A stretch of 64,000 nucleotides of DNA from Micromonospora sp. CB01531 (GTDB lineage Bacteria > Actinomycetota > Actinomycetes > Mycobacteriales > Micromonosporaceae), in NCBI RefSeq assembly GCF_001905095.1, contig NZ_LWLS01000059.1, positions 34,904 to 98,903 on the forward strand, written 5' to 3'. The translations under genes and the position numbers were made by a program. A model generated the notes under the pieces. That model did not search any database, was not told the DNA's origin, and saw only the letters and a list, made by a program, of their open reading frames with translations. Numbering within the stretch: the first letter of the stretch is position 1; the number at the start of each line of letters is the position of its first letter. Below, one piece after another: positions 1 through 8,515 of the stretch.

Positions 1-457
1 GCACCCCGCCGTCGAAGAGCGCGCTACCCAGCCCGGTGCCGAGGGTCAGCACCAGCTCACAGCCGGTCCCGGCGACCACGCCCGCGCCGTGCACCTCGGC
101 GTCGTTGAGCACCAGCGCCGGGATGCCGAACGCCTCGGCCAGTGCGCTGCGCGCGTCGTATCCGGACCAGTCGGCCACCAGCGCCGGGTCGATCTTGCTG
201 CGCGGCCCGGACCGGGTGACGTAGTGCGGGGTGGCCACCACCACGCCGTGCCGGATCATGCCGGGCATCCCGACCGTGAGCCGGTCCGCCGCCGGCAGGC
301 TGCCGGCCAGGTCCAGCAGCGTCTTGACGAAGAGCGACGGCGGCAGCGGGTACGGCGTCGGCACCCGTACCGGGCGGGCCCGCATGGTCCCGGCGGCGTC
401 CAGCACGGACGCCTTGATGCCGCCACCGCCACAGTCGATCGCCAGAGTGGTCACCAC
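1..457 (-). CDS. ROK-family sugar kinase, C-terminus outside the window
   Basis: Partial gene; the 3' end lies beyond the left edge and 152 codons are visible. The start is a GTG at 457 (another GTG follows directly), with a GAGGGAGA ribosome site about nine bases upstream. The N-terminus has the ROK nucleotide loop IDCGGGGIKASVLD, a loosened form of the usual DIGGTK, then LNDAEVHGAG and LTLGTGLGSALFDGG, which match the sugar and phosphate segments of actinobacterial ATP/polyphosphate glucokinases. It would phosphorylate glucose or a similar sugar in the cytosol. The substrate and phosphoryl donor cannot be read from this half. It is divergent from the ABC-F gene. Confidence 0.8.
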   Translation of the reverse strand, partial: MVTTLAIDCGGGGIKASVLDAAGTMRARPVRVPTPYPLPPSLFVKTLLDLAGSLPAADRLTVGMPGMIRHGVVVATPHYVTRSGPRSKIDPALVADWSGYDARSALAEAFGIPALVLNDAEVHGAGVVAGTGCELVLTLGTGLGSALFDGGV

Positions 458-547
458 GGCAGTGAGTCTCCCTCAGCTCGGTCACGTTCCGAGCCCCGGT
501 TCTCCCCATCGGCTGCGGAGTGCCGCGCCGGTAGGCTCGATCTCCTC

Positions 548-2185
548 ATGAGCGCCACGTTGATCGCCAAGGACCTCACCGCCGGGCACGGTGACCGCCT
601 GCTCTTCGCCGACCTGGACCTGGTCGTCGCCCCCGGCGACGTGGTCGGGCTGGTCGGGGTGAACGGCGCCGGCAAGTCCACGCTGTTGCGTACCCTCGCC
701 GGGCTCCAGCCACGCGAGCACGGCTCGGTGGCGTTGAACCCACCCACCGCCACGGTCGGCTACCTGCCCCAGGAGCCGGAGCGCCGGCCGGGCGAGACGG
801 TCCGGCACTTCCTGGCCCGGCGTACCGGGGTGGCGGCGGCACAGGCCGCGCTGGACGCGGCCACCGAGGCGCTCACCGCCGGGGCCGAGGGCGCCGACAA
901 CGCGTACGCCGAGGCGCTGGAGCGCTGGCTCGACCTCGGCGGCGCGGACCTGGACGAGCGGGCCGAGCAGGCGGCCGCCGAGCTGGGCCTGGCGGTCGAC
1001 CTGGACCATCCGATGACCGCCCTCTCCGGCGGCCAGGCGGCCCGGGCCGGGCTGGCCTCCCTGCTGCTCAGCCGGTACGACGTCTTCCTGCTCGACGAGC
1101 CCACCAACGACCTGGACCTGGCCGGGCTGGACCGGCTGGAGCGGTTCGTCACCGGGCTGCGGGCCGGGACCGTGCTGGTCAGCCACGACCGGGAGTTCCT
1201 CACCCGGACCGTGACCCGGGTGGTGGAGCTGGACCTGCCCCAGCGGCAGGTCCGGCACTACGGGGGCGGCTACGCGGCGTACCTGGAGGAGCGGGAGGTG
1301 GCCCGCCGGCACGCCCGGGAGGAGTACGAGGAGTACGCCGAGACCCGAGCCGATCTGGAGGCACGGGCCCGGATGCAACGCGCCTGGATGGAGAAGGGCG
1401 TGAAGAACGCCCGGCGCAAGGCCACCGACAACGACAAGATCGGCCGCAAGTTCCGCACCGAGTCCACCGAGAAGCAGGCGGCGAAGGCCAAGCAGACGGC
1501 GCGGCTGATCGAGCGGCTGGAGGTGGTCGAGGAGCCGCGCAAGGAGTGGGAGCTGCGGATGGAGATCGCCGCCGCGCCCCGCGCCGGTGCCGTGGTGGCC
1601 TCGCTCCGGGGTGCCGTCGTACGCCGGGGCGGCTTCGCGCTGGGCCCGGTGAACCTCCAGATCGACTGGGCCGACCGGGTGGCGATCACCGGGGCGAACG
1701 GCTCCGGCAAGAGCACCCTGCTCGCCGCGCTGCTGGGCCGGCTGCCGCTCGACGAGGGCCACGCCGCGCTCGGCCCAGGGGTGGTGGTGGGCGAGGTCGA
1801 CCAGGCCCGGGGGCTGTTCCTCGGCGACCAGCCCATGGTGGACGCCTTCGGCGCCGCCGTACCGGAGTTGAGCCCGGCGGACGTGCGGACCCTGCTGGCG
1901 AAGTTCGGCCTGCGCGCGGACCATGTGCTGCGGTCGGCGGCGACTCTCTCCCCCGGCGAGCGGACCCGGGCCGCGCTGGCCCTGCTCCAGGGGCGCGGGG
2001 TGAACCTGCTGGTGCTGGACGAGCCGACCAACCATCTCGACCTGCCGGCGATCGAGCAGCTCGAGTCGGCCCTGGCCACGTACCCGGGGACGCTGCTGCT
2101 GGTGACCCACGACCGGCGGATGCTGGACGCGGTGAGCGTCAACCGGCGGCTGCGGGTCGACGCCGGACGGATCGCCGAAGACTGA
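548..2185 (+). CDS. ABC-F family ATPase (ribosome-associated, no membrane domain)
   Basis: 545 residues from ATG 548; the long upstream in-frame extension lacks protein character and was not used. Two complete ABC cassettes are visible. The first has Walker A GVNGAGKST near residue 37, signature LSGGQ and Walker B VFLLDEPTNDLD. The second has GANGSGKST, LSPGE and LLVLDEPTNHLD. Between them lies a charged helical linker (about 250-320, rich in Arg, Lys and Glu) typical of the ABC-F P-site linker. There are no membrane segments, so it is not a transporter. ABC-F proteins act on ribosomes in translation or antibiotic protection; which one applies here cannot be told. It is probably a housekeeping paralogue. 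Confidence 0.92.
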   Translation: MSATLIAKDLTAGHGDRLLFADLDLVVAPGDVVGLVGVNGAGKSTLLRTLAGLQPREHGSVALNPPTATVGYLPQEPERRPGETVRHFLARRTGVAAAQAALDAATEALTAGAEGADNAYAEALERWLDLGGADLDERAEQAAAELGLAVDLDHPMTALSGGQAARAGLASLLLSRYDVFLLDEPTNDLDLAGLDRLERFVTGLRAGTVLVSHDREFLTRTVTRVVELDLPQRQVRHYGGGYAAYLEEREVARRHAREEYEEYAETRADLEARARMQRAWMEKGVKNARRKATDNDKIGRKFRTESTEKQAAKAKQTARLIERLEVVEEPRKEWELRMEIAAAPRAGAVVASLRGAVVRRGGFALGPVNLQIDWADRVAITGANGSGKSTLLAALLGRLPLDEGHAALGPGVVVGEVDQARGLFLGDQPMVDAFGAAVPELSPADVRTLLAKFGLRADHVLRSAATLSPGERTRAALALLQGRGVNLLVLDEPTNHLDLPAIEQLESALATYPGTLLLVTHDRRMLDAVSVNRRLRVDAGRIAED

Positions 2186-2223
2186 TCCGTGCCGACCCGG
2201 TCGCGCCGGGTGACAATGACCCC

Positions 2224-2541
2224 ATGCTCAAGTGGGAGTACGCGCTGCTGGTCCGCCGGCGCCAGGCGGCCACCAGCGACATCGGGTGGGAGATCGTGTT
2301 CGTCTGGTACGGCCCGGACGGTTCGATGGTCGACGTCACCCCGTACGGTGACACCGCGCTGGCCCACCTCAACCGGGCCGGTGACCAGGGCTGGGAACTG
2401 GTCGCGATGAGCGAGGACCCCTCGCTGCCGGGCAACAACGAGCTGCACCGGTACCACCTCAAGCGGCCCAAGCCGGCCGTGGCGCCGCCCCGCCAGCGGA
2501 TCCGGGGCGCCAACCGAGGCCGCCGCAGCCTCTCCGGCTGA
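2224..2541 (+). CDS. small DUF4177-like protein of unknown function
   Basis: 105 residues, ATG 2224, 38 bases after the ABC-F stop, so probably co-transcribed. The N-terminus MLKWEYALLV and the later segment LNRAGDQGWELVAM match the pattern of DUF4177-type proteins (KWEY, then GWELV). The last 25 residues are basic and rich in Pro, Arg and Gly, and look disordered. There is no signal peptide or membrane segment. Function is unknown for the family. I am sure it is a gene from codon character and spacing, less sure of the family. Confidence 0.75.
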   Translation: MLKWEYALLVRRRQAATSDIGWEIVFVWYGPDGSMVDVTPYGDTALAHLNRAGDQGWELVAMSEDPSLPGNNELHRYHLKRPKPAVAPPRQRIRGANRGRRSLSG

Positions 2542-2663
2542 TCCGGCCCCCGCCGCTCGGCGGATGCCGGCGTCGCCGCCCTGGGGCCGCTTCCGTGGTT
2601 GTCGGTCGGCGATCCGAGGCATACCGGGCGGCGATGCGGGTATCGCGCGCCCGGAGGTGGCGC

Positions 2664-3389
2664 ATGGTCACGATGGGGCAGTCCCCACCCTCGGCCCAGC
2701 GGCTGAGGATGATCGACGGGTTCCTCGTCGAGGCGTGGGCCGATCTGACCCGCCACGATGAGCGGCTGCGCCCGCTCACCGTGGAGGTGCGCTTCGACCG
2801 GGGCGTCGCGCACCTGAGCGGAGAGGTGGCCGACCCGGGCGAGCTGCGCCTGGTCCGGGACATGGTGGGCCGCCTCGCCGGGGTGCTCGGCGTCTGGTGC
2901 CGGGTGGCCGTCGCCGGCCGGGCGCCGGTGGTGGTGGACCTGGGCTGCGGCGCGACCAAGCAGTGGCCGGGCAACCTGGGGCTGGACATCTACCCGGCGC
3001 CGGGGGTGGACGCGGTGGCAGACCTCGCTGGCGCGCTGCCGCTCGCCGATGACTCGGTGGACGTGTTCTTCGCGGTGCATATCATGGAGCACCTGATCGA
3101 CTTCCTGCCGCTGTTCGACGAGTGCCACCGGGCGCTGCGGCCGGGGGGCGTCCTGCACGTGATGAGCCCCTGGTGGCGGCACGTGAACGCGGTCGCCGAC
3201 CCGACCCACGTACGACTGCTGGACGTGCAGACCTTCAAGGGCATCTGCGGTCAGCGCCCGCCCGGCACCCCGCGCTGGTACCCGCTGCACGTCGGGTGCG
3301 ACGGCGCCTCCATCTTCGCCGACCTCACTCCCCTCGCCCCCGACGACCCACCCCCACCCCCGTACCACCTGGCCCGCTTCTTCGACTGA
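2664..3389 (+). CDS. BON-like domain fused to a SAM-dependent methyltransferase
   Basis: 241 residues. ATG 2664 is chosen over an upstream in-frame start because GGAGG sits six bases before it. Residues about 10-75 resemble a BON domain: helix, then VEVRFDRGVAHLSGEV, then LVRDMVGRLAGVLGV. A class I methyltransferase follows: VVDLGCG is the SAM-binding glycine loop, then LGLDIYP, LPLADDSVDVFFAVHIMEHL and LRPGGVLHVMSP. BON domains are usually found in envelope proteins, so a fusion to a soluble methyltransferase with no signal peptide is uncommon. The substrate is unknown. The gene is convergent with the LacI regulator. Confidence 0.8.
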   Translation: MVTMGQSPPSAQRLRMIDGFLVEAWADLTRHDERLRPLTVEVRFDRGVAHLSGEVADPGELRLVRDMVGRLAGVLGVWCRVAVAGRAPVVVDLGCGATKQWPGNLGLDIYPAPGVDAVADLAGALPLADDSVDVFFAVHIMEHLIDFLPLFDECHRALRPGGVLHVMSPWWRHVNAVADPTHVRLLDVQTFKGICGQRPPGTPRWYPLHVGCDGASIFADLTPLAPDDPPPPPYHLARFFD

Positions 3390-3411
3390 CCCCACCCTCA
3401 CCGACGCATGG

Positions 3412-3472
3412 GTTGATCATGAGGTTGACGGCGGACGTAGTGATCAAGAACGCCACCAACCTCATGATCAAC
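3412..3472. repeat. 61-bp palindromic element, copy 1
   Basis: Two 22-base arms (3412-3433 and 3451-3472) flank a 17-base loop. The outer 16 bases pair perfectly and begin GTTGATCATGAGGTTG; two mismatches follow, then four more pairs. It lies between the convergent methyltransferase and lacI genes, 23 bases after the methyltransferase stop. The same geometry recurs at 13034-13094 and 33085-33145. It could act as a bidirectional terminator or be a mobilised hairpin. Confidence 0.8.
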
Positions 3473-3509
3473 GCAGGGGGTGCGGGCGGCGGGACCACCG
3501 GGGCAGGCG

Positions 3510-4511
3510 TCAGGGGGCGCTTTCGCGGAGGGCCAGGCGGTGGGGAGCCACCAGTTCCCGGGGCGGCGCGCCGCGGTCGGCGTCGAGGCGGTCGGCGAGC
3601 AGGTCGACGGCGAGGCGGGCGATCCGCTCCTTGTCCGGGGCGACGGTGCTGAGGGTGGGGATGGAGAAGCGGCCGTCCTCGATGTCGTCGAACCCGGCCA
3701 CCGCCACGTCCTCGGGCACCCGCAGCCCGGCCTCGTGCAGCGCGCGCAGGGCGCCGAGGGCGAGGGTGTCGTTGAAGCAGAAGACCGCGTCGGGACGTAC
3801 GCCGGAATCCAGCAGGGCGCGCATGGCAGCCGCGCCGTCGGCGCGGTGCCAGGCGGCCGCGGGGGCCACCAGGCGCTCGTCGTACCCGAGGCCGGCGTCG
3901 GCCAGCGCGGCGGCGTAGCCGGCCAGTCGGAGCCGGGCGCTGGCGCCCTCGGGGGTGCGTTGGGCGCCGATCGCGGCGATCCGGCGGCGGCCGAGGCCGA
4001 CCAGATGTGCGGTGATCTGCCGGGCGGCGCTCACGTTGTCGATCATCACGTGGTCGGCCGGGCCGTGGTCCACCCGCTCGCCGAGCAGCACCATGGGCAG
4101 GCCGTCGAGGCCGGCGAGGTCGGCAGCGGTGAGCGCGAGCGGGCTGAAGATCAGCCCGTCGATCAGATGGTCGCCGATCCCGCGGGCCGCCTTCCGTTCC
4201 TGCTCGGGGCCGCCGCCGGTCTGGTCGATCAGCACCGTCCAGCCGTGCTCGGCGGCGGCGGTGACCACGTGCCGGGCCAGCTCGGCGAAGTAGGGGATGT
4301 CCAGCTCCGGCACGGCCAGGGCGATCACCCCGGTCCGCCCCTTCCGCAGGCTGCGGGCCGACAGGTTCGGGCGGTAGTTGAGCTCGGCGATGGCCTGCTC
4401 GACCCGGGCCCGGGTGTCCGGCCGTACGTGCTGGTAGCCGTTTACCACGTTGGACACCGTCTTCACCGACACGCCGGCCCGTTCGGCGACGTCCTTGAGC
4501 CTGTGTCGCAC
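3510..4511 (-). CDS. LacI-family transcriptional repressor of the arabinoside locus
   Basis: 333 residues from GTG 4511, which has GGGGAGGA seven bases upstream; a GTG at 4544 is possible but lacks a ribosome site. The N-terminal LacI helix-turn-helix reads LKDVAERAGVSVKTVSNVVN, with hinge-helix LSARSLRKG. The rest is a periplasmic-binding-protein-like effector domain (LIFSPLAL, PDAVFCFNDTLALGALRAL, VAVAGFDDIE). It is divergent from the GH51 gene, and two operator boxes lie between them. It probably represses that operon and itself until an arabinose-type inducer binds. The inducer is inferred from the neighbouring enzymes. Confidence 0.93.
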   Translation of the reverse strand: MRHRLKDVAERAGVSVKTVSNVVNGYQHVRPDTRARVEQAIAELNYRPNLSARSLRKGRTGVIALAVPELDIPYFAELARHVVTAAAEHGWTVLIDQTGGGPEQERKAARGIGDHLIDGLIFSPLALTAADLAGLDGLPMVLLGERVDHGPADHVMIDNVSAARQITAHLVGLGRRRIAAIGAQRTPEGASARLRLAGYAAALADAGLGYDERLVAPAAAWHRADGAAAMRALLDSGVRPDAVFCFNDTLALGALRALHEAGLRVPEDVAVAGFDDIEDGRFSIPTLSTVAPDKERIARLAVDLLADRLDADRGAPPRELVAPHRLALRESAP

Positions 4512-4565
4512 TGGCCCGTCCTCCCCTGTCGGCTCTGCCGGCACTGTATCGCGCCGAGACCTCTT

Positions 4566-4589
4566 TACAACGTTGATTACAACGTTGTA
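4566..4589. promoter_or_regulatory. tandem LacI-type operator boxes
   Basis: Two adjacent 12-base boxes, TACAACGTTGAT (4566-4577) and the perfect palindrome TACAACGTTGTA (4578-4589), lie between the divergent lacI and GH51 starts. The central CG palindrome is typical of LacI-family operators. They would allow one regulator to control both directions. Confidence 0.8.
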
Positions 4590-4603
4590 GAAACCTGAGG
4601 TAC

Positions 4604-4623
4604 GGGGTGACCGAGGTCACCCC
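4604..4623. promoter_or_regulatory. 9-bp inverted repeat in the GH51 leader
   Basis: GGGGTGACC, two bases, then GGTCACCCC: a perfect inverted repeat 26 bases before the GH51 start and 14 bases after the operator boxes. It could be a second regulator site or an mRNA hairpin in the leader. The two-base spacer favours a protein-binding site over a stable hairpin. Confidence 0.5.
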
Positions 4624-4649
4624 GACCGGTACGAGGAAAGGTGGCACCC

Positions 4650-6161
4650 GTGCGGAGCGCGCAGCTGACGATCGACCCGTCGTTCACCATCGGAGCGGCC
4701 GACCGCCGTCTCTTCGGTTCCTTCGTCGAGCACATGGGGCGCTGCGTCTACGGCGGTGTCTACGAGCCGGGCCACGCCACCGCCGACGCCGGCGGGTTCC
4801 GCCGGGACGTCCTGGACCTGACCCGGGAACTGGGCGTCTCCGTGGTGCGCTACCCCGGCGGCAACTTCGTCTCCGGCTACCGCTGGGAGGACGGCGTCGG
4901 CCCGGTCGGCGACCGGCCGCGCCGGCTCGACCTGGCCTGGAAGACCATCGAGACCAACGCGTTCGGGCTGGGCGAGTTCATGGCCTGGGCGGCGGAGGCC
5001 CGCGTCGAGCCGATGATGGCGGTCAACCTCGGCACCCGGGGTGTGCAAGAGGCCTGCGACCTACTCGAATACGCCAACCACCCGGGCGGCACCCAACTGT
5101 CGGACCTGCGCCGCAAGCACGGCGCCGAGGAGCCGTACGGGGTGCGGCTATGGTGCCTCGGCAACGAGCTGGACGGGCCCTGGCAGGTGGGCCACAAGAC
5201 CGCCGACGAGTACGGCCGGCTCGCGGCCGAGACCGCCCGCGCGATGAAGAAGATCGACCCGTCGATCAGTCTGGTCGCCTGCGGCAGCTCCAACCGGCGG
5301 ATGCCCACCTTCGCCTCCTGGGAGGCGACCGTCCTGGAGCACACCTACGAGCACGTCGACTACATCTCCGCCCACACCTACTACGACCCGTCCGACGGCG
5401 ACCGGGCCAGCCTTCTGGCCTCCGCGGTGGACATGGACAACTTCATCCGCGAGGTGGTGGCCACCGCCGACCATGTGGCCGCCCGGCTGCGCCAGCGGCG
5501 GAAGCTAAAGATCTCCTTCGACGAGTGGAACGTCTGGTACGAGTCCCGCCTGCAGGCCGACCTGGACCGACGCGGCTGGGTCGAGGCGCCGGCGCTGATC
5601 GAGGACGACTTCACCGCGGTCGACGCGGTGGTGGTGGGGGACCTGCTCATCACCCTGCTCCGGCACGCCGACCGCGTCGGGGTGGCCTGCCAGGCACAGC
5701 TGGCCAACGTCATCGCCCCGATCCGTACCCGCACCGGCGGGCCGGCCTGGCGGCAGAGCATCTTCCACCCGTTCGCCCTCACCGCCCGCCACGCCCGCGG
5801 CACGGTGCTGCGTACCGAGCCGGTCTCGCCCACCTACCCCACCGGGAAGTACGGCGACGTGCCGGTGCTGGACACGGTCGCGGTGCACGACGAGGAGACC
5901 GGCGAACTGGCCGTCTTCGCGGTCAACCGCGACCAGGACGACCTCGTCGTCGACCTGGACCTGCGCGCGCTGCCCGGCCTGCGCGCCCGGGAACACCGCG
6001 CTCTCGCCGCCGGGATCGACCCGACGGCCACCAACACCGAGGCCGAGCCCGAGCGGGTGACGACCCGCGGGCTCCCCACCCCCACCCTCGACGGCGGCCG
6101 GTGCTCCGTGGTGCTGCCCGCCTGCTCCTGGAACCTGCTGCGCTTCGCACCCCAGCCGTGA
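4650..6161 (+). CDS. GH51 alpha-L-arabinofuranosidase
   Basis: 503 residues. GTG 4650 is preferred over the in-frame GTG 4641 because GGAAAGG lies about nine bases before it. The TIM-barrel GH51 features are clear: FGSFVEHMGRCVYGG near the N-terminus, VVRYPGGNF, the acid/base glutamate in CLGNELDGPW (Glu173) and the nucleophile in FDEWNVWY (Glu292), followed by a C-terminal beta domain. No signal peptide, so it acts in the cytosol on imported arabino-oligosaccharides, releasing L-arabinose. It is the first gene of an operon with the ABC transporter (37-base gap) and is probably controlled by the adjacent LacI protein. Confidence 0.95.
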   Translation: MRSAQLTIDPSFTIGAADRRLFGSFVEHMGRCVYGGVYEPGHATADAGGFRRDVLDLTRELGVSVVRYPGGNFVSGYRWEDGVGPVGDRPRRLDLAWKTIETNAFGLGEFMAWAAEARVEPMMAVNLGTRGVQEACDLLEYANHPGGTQLSDLRRKHGAEEPYGVRLWCLGNELDGPWQVGHKTADEYGRLAAETARAMKKIDPSISLVACGSSNRRMPTFASWEATVLEHTYEHVDYISAHTYYDPSDGDRASLLASAVDMDNFIREVVATADHVAARLRQRRKLKISFDEWNVWYESRLQADLDRRGWVEAPALIEDDFTAVDAVVVGDLLITLLRHADRVGVACQAQLANVIAPIRTRTGGPAWRQSIFHPFALTARHARGTVLRTEPVSPTYPTGKYGDVPVLDTVAVHDEETGELAVFAVNRDQDDLVVDLDLRALPGLRAREHRALAAGIDPTATNTEAEPERVTTRGLPTPTLDGGRCSVVLPACSWNLLRFAPQP

Positions 6162-6198
6162 CCAGGAAATACCGCATCCCGTCCCCCAAGGAGTACCC

Positions 6199-7533
6199 AT
6201 GATCCAGAACGAGATGAGCCGGCGGCGGCTGCTCAGCCTCGGCGTCGGGCTCGGCGCCGCGGCCACCCTGACCCTGGCCGGCTGCGGCGACGGCGGCAGC
6301 ATCTCCGACAAGCCGAGCGCCGCCGGCAACGGCGGCAAGGACTACACCGGCCCCAAGGTCGACCTGAAGCTGTGGAACGGTTTCACCGGCGGCGACGGCG
6401 AGATCTTCAAGCAGTTGGTCACCCAGTTCAACGGCGAACACCAGAACATCGCGGTCAGCGTGGTGACCTACGAGTGGCAGGACTACTACAGCAAGCTTCC
6501 CGGTGCCGTCTCGAGCGGCAACGGCCCCGACATCGCCGTCATGCACATGGACCAGCTCGCCACCTTCGCCGCCCGCGGGGTGATCATGGAGCTGGACGAC
6601 GTGGCGAAGGCGCTGGAACTCAGCGAGGGGGACTTCGCGCCGACGGTCTGGAAGGGCGGTCTCTACCACGACAAGCGGTACGGCATCCCGCTCGACATGC
6701 ACCCGCTGGGCCTCTACTACAACAAGGCGGCCATGCAGCGGGCCGGCCTCGACCCGAACAAGCCGCCGACCACCAAGGACGAGTACACGGCGGCGCTGAC
6801 CGAGCTGAAGAAGGCGGGGATCCAGGGTTTCTGGGTCAGCCCGTTCCAGTTCACCGGCGGAATGACCTACTACTCGCTGCTGCACCAGTGGGGCGGCAGC
6901 CTCTTCGACGGGGAGGTCGCCAAGGCCACCTTCAACTCCGATCCGGCGGTCGAGGCGTGCAGTTGGCTGGTGGACATGATCAAGCAAGGGTTCTCGCCGG
7001 CCAACGTGGGCCAGGACGCCGACTACCTGGCCCTCAAGAGCGGCAAGAACGCCTTCAACTGGAACGGCATCTGGCAGGTCAACGACCTGAAGAAGAGCCC
7101 GGACGTGCAGTGGGGCGTCGCGCCGCTGCCGCAGATCGGCAGCCAGCAGGCGGCCTGGGCCAACTCGCACAACTTCACCATCGTCAAGCAGCGCAGCGCC
7201 GACAACAACAAGGTCGCCGGCGCGAAGGTCTTCATCAACTGGCTCAGCCAGCACTCGCTGGACTGGGCCAAGGGCGGCCAGGTGCCCGCCCGCAAGGCGG
7301 TCCGGGAGAGCGCCGAGTTCAAGGCGCTGCCGGAGATCAGCTCGCTCGCGCCGGAGCTGGCGTACGCCGCGTTCCCGCCAGCCGCTCCCGGCCTGGGTGA
7401 GGTGATGACCACCTTCTACAACGCCTTCAACGAGGCGGCGCTGGGCAAGAAGTCTCCGAAGCAGGCGCTGGACGACGGCGTGGCCAAGGCGAACAAGCAG
7501 CTCGAGGACAACCGCAAGAAGTACGGGAGCTGA
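6199..7533 (+). CDS. sugar ABC transporter substrate-binding lipoprotein
   Basis: 444 residues, ATG 6199, with AAGGAG just upstream. The N-terminus has a twin-arginine-like SRRRLL, a hydrophobic stretch and the lipobox LAGC (Cys about residue 29), so it should be exported and lipid-anchored outside the membrane. The body is a family 1 extracellular solute-binding protein (DLKLWNGFTGGDG, GNGPDIAVMHMDQL, YGIPLDMHPLGLYYNK). It captures an oligosaccharide, probably arabino- or arabinoxylo-oligomers given the GH51 and GH43 neighbours, and passes it to the two permeases downstream. No ATPase gene lies here; a shared MsiK-type ATPase elsewhere is likely. Confidence 0.93.
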   Translation: MIQNEMSRRRLLSLGVGLGAAATLTLAGCGDGGSISDKPSAAGNGGKDYTGPKVDLKLWNGFTGGDGEIFKQLVTQFNGEHQNIAVSVVTYEWQDYYSKLPGAVSSGNGPDIAVMHMDQLATFAARGVIMELDDVAKALELSEGDFAPTVWKGGLYHDKRYGIPLDMHPLGLYYNKAAMQRAGLDPNKPPTTKDEYTAALTELKKAGIQGFWVSPFQFTGGMTYYSLLHQWGGSLFDGEVAKATFNSDPAVEACSWLVDMIKQGFSPANVGQDADYLALKSGKNAFNWNGIWQVNDLKKSPDVQWGVAPLPQIGSQQAAWANSHNFTIVKQRSADNNKVAGAKVFINWLSQHSLDWAKGGQVPARKAVRESAEFKALPEISSLAPELAYAAFPPAAPGLGEVMTTFYNAFNEAALGKKSPKQALDDGVAKANKQLEDNRKKYGS

Positions 7534-7539
7534 TCCGCC

Positions 7540-8505
7540 GTGGCGGACGTGATCGAGGTCGGGGCGGCGCGCGGAGACGCGCCGCCTCCGGCGGGCGGAA
7601 CGCGCCGTCCGGGCGGTGTCACCGCGCGGGGGCACCGGGCCACCCCCTACCTCTTCCTCGCGCCGTACCTGGTCCTGTTCCTGGTGTTCGGGCTGCTGCC
7701 GATCCTCTTCGGGGTCTGGATCAGCCTGCACCAGTGGGACCTCCAGCTGCCCAACCGGCCCTTCATCGGGCTGGACAACTACCGGGACCTCTTCTCCAGC
7801 GACTCGGCGATCTACGGCGACTGGTGGTCCAGCCTCCGGGCCACCGCGATCTTCACCATGCTGTCGGTACCGCTGCTGGTCGTCGTACCCCTGGGGCTGG
7901 CCCTGCTGCTCAACCGTTCCTTCCCCGGGCGGACCTTCTTCCGGGCCGCCTTCTTCGCCCCGTACGTCCTCGGCGTCGCGGTGATCGGCCTGCTCTGGCG
8001 CTTCCTGCTCGACGCCAACCTGGGCCTGGTCAACCGGCTGCTCGGGGTGCTCGGCCTGCCCTCCGACACGCCCTGGGTGACCGACGTGCCGTGGGCCTGG
8101 GTGTCGCTGGTCGGGGTGACGGTGTGGTGGACCTGCGGCTTCAACGCGGTGATCTACCTGGCCGGGCTGCAGGACATTCCGGCCGAGCTGTACGAGGCGG
8201 CCCGGGTGGACGGGGCGAACGGCTGGGACCGGTTCCGGCACGTCACGCTCCCCGGCCTGCGCCCGGTGCTGCTCTTCGTGCTGACCACCACGATCCTCGC
8301 CTCGGCGAACGTCTTCGGGCAGTCCTTCCTGATCACCCAGGGTGCGCCGGGCGAGCAGACCCGGACGGTGGTCTGGCGGATCGTGGACGAGGGGCTGCGG
8401 GACTACGACGCCGGCCGGGCGGCCGCGATGAGCGTGCTCTTCGCGCTGATGCTCGCGGTGGTCAGCGTTCTGAACTTCCGGCTGTTCCGCTACCGGGAAG
8501 ACTGA
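7540..8505 (+). CDS. sugar ABC transporter permease (MalF type)
   Basis: 321 residues, GTG 7540, seven bases after the binding protein stop, with GGGAG upstream. After a cytosolic tail of about 25 residues come six predicted membrane segments (TPYLFLAPYLVLFLVFGLLP, AIFTMLSVPLLVVVPLGLAL and others). The permease EAA loop reads ELYEAARVDGANGWDRFRHV, the contact site for the ATPase. It forms the pore with the next gene product. The family usually has 290-320 residues, so this is full length. Confidence 0.93.
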   Translation: MADVIEVGAARGDAPPPAGGTRRPGGVTARGHRATPYLFLAPYLVLFLVFGLLPILFGVWISLHQWDLQLPNRPFIGLDNYRDLFSSDSAIYGDWWSSLRATAIFTMLSVPLLVVVPLGLALLLNRSFPGRTFFRAAFFAPYVLGVAVIGLLWRFLLDANLGLVNRLLGVLGLPSDTPWVTDVPWAWVSLVGVTVWWTCGFNAVIYLAGLQDIPAELYEAARVDGANGWDRFRHVTLPGLRPVLLFVLTTTILASANVFGQSFLITQGAPGEQTRTVVWRIVDEGLRDYDAGRAAAMSVLFALMLAVVSVLNFRLFRYRED

Positions 8506-8515
8506 GGGGGCGACG

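Noticed and set aside
482..2110. Long minus-strand frame (542 codons) opposite the ABC-F gene
   Set aside because: Low-complexity Arg/Pro/Gly-rich translation with no domain; a GC-rich shadow of the real gene.
5923..8241. 772-codon minus-strand frame across GH51, the binding protein and the permease
   Set aside because: Antisense to three well-recognised genes; sequence has no family features.
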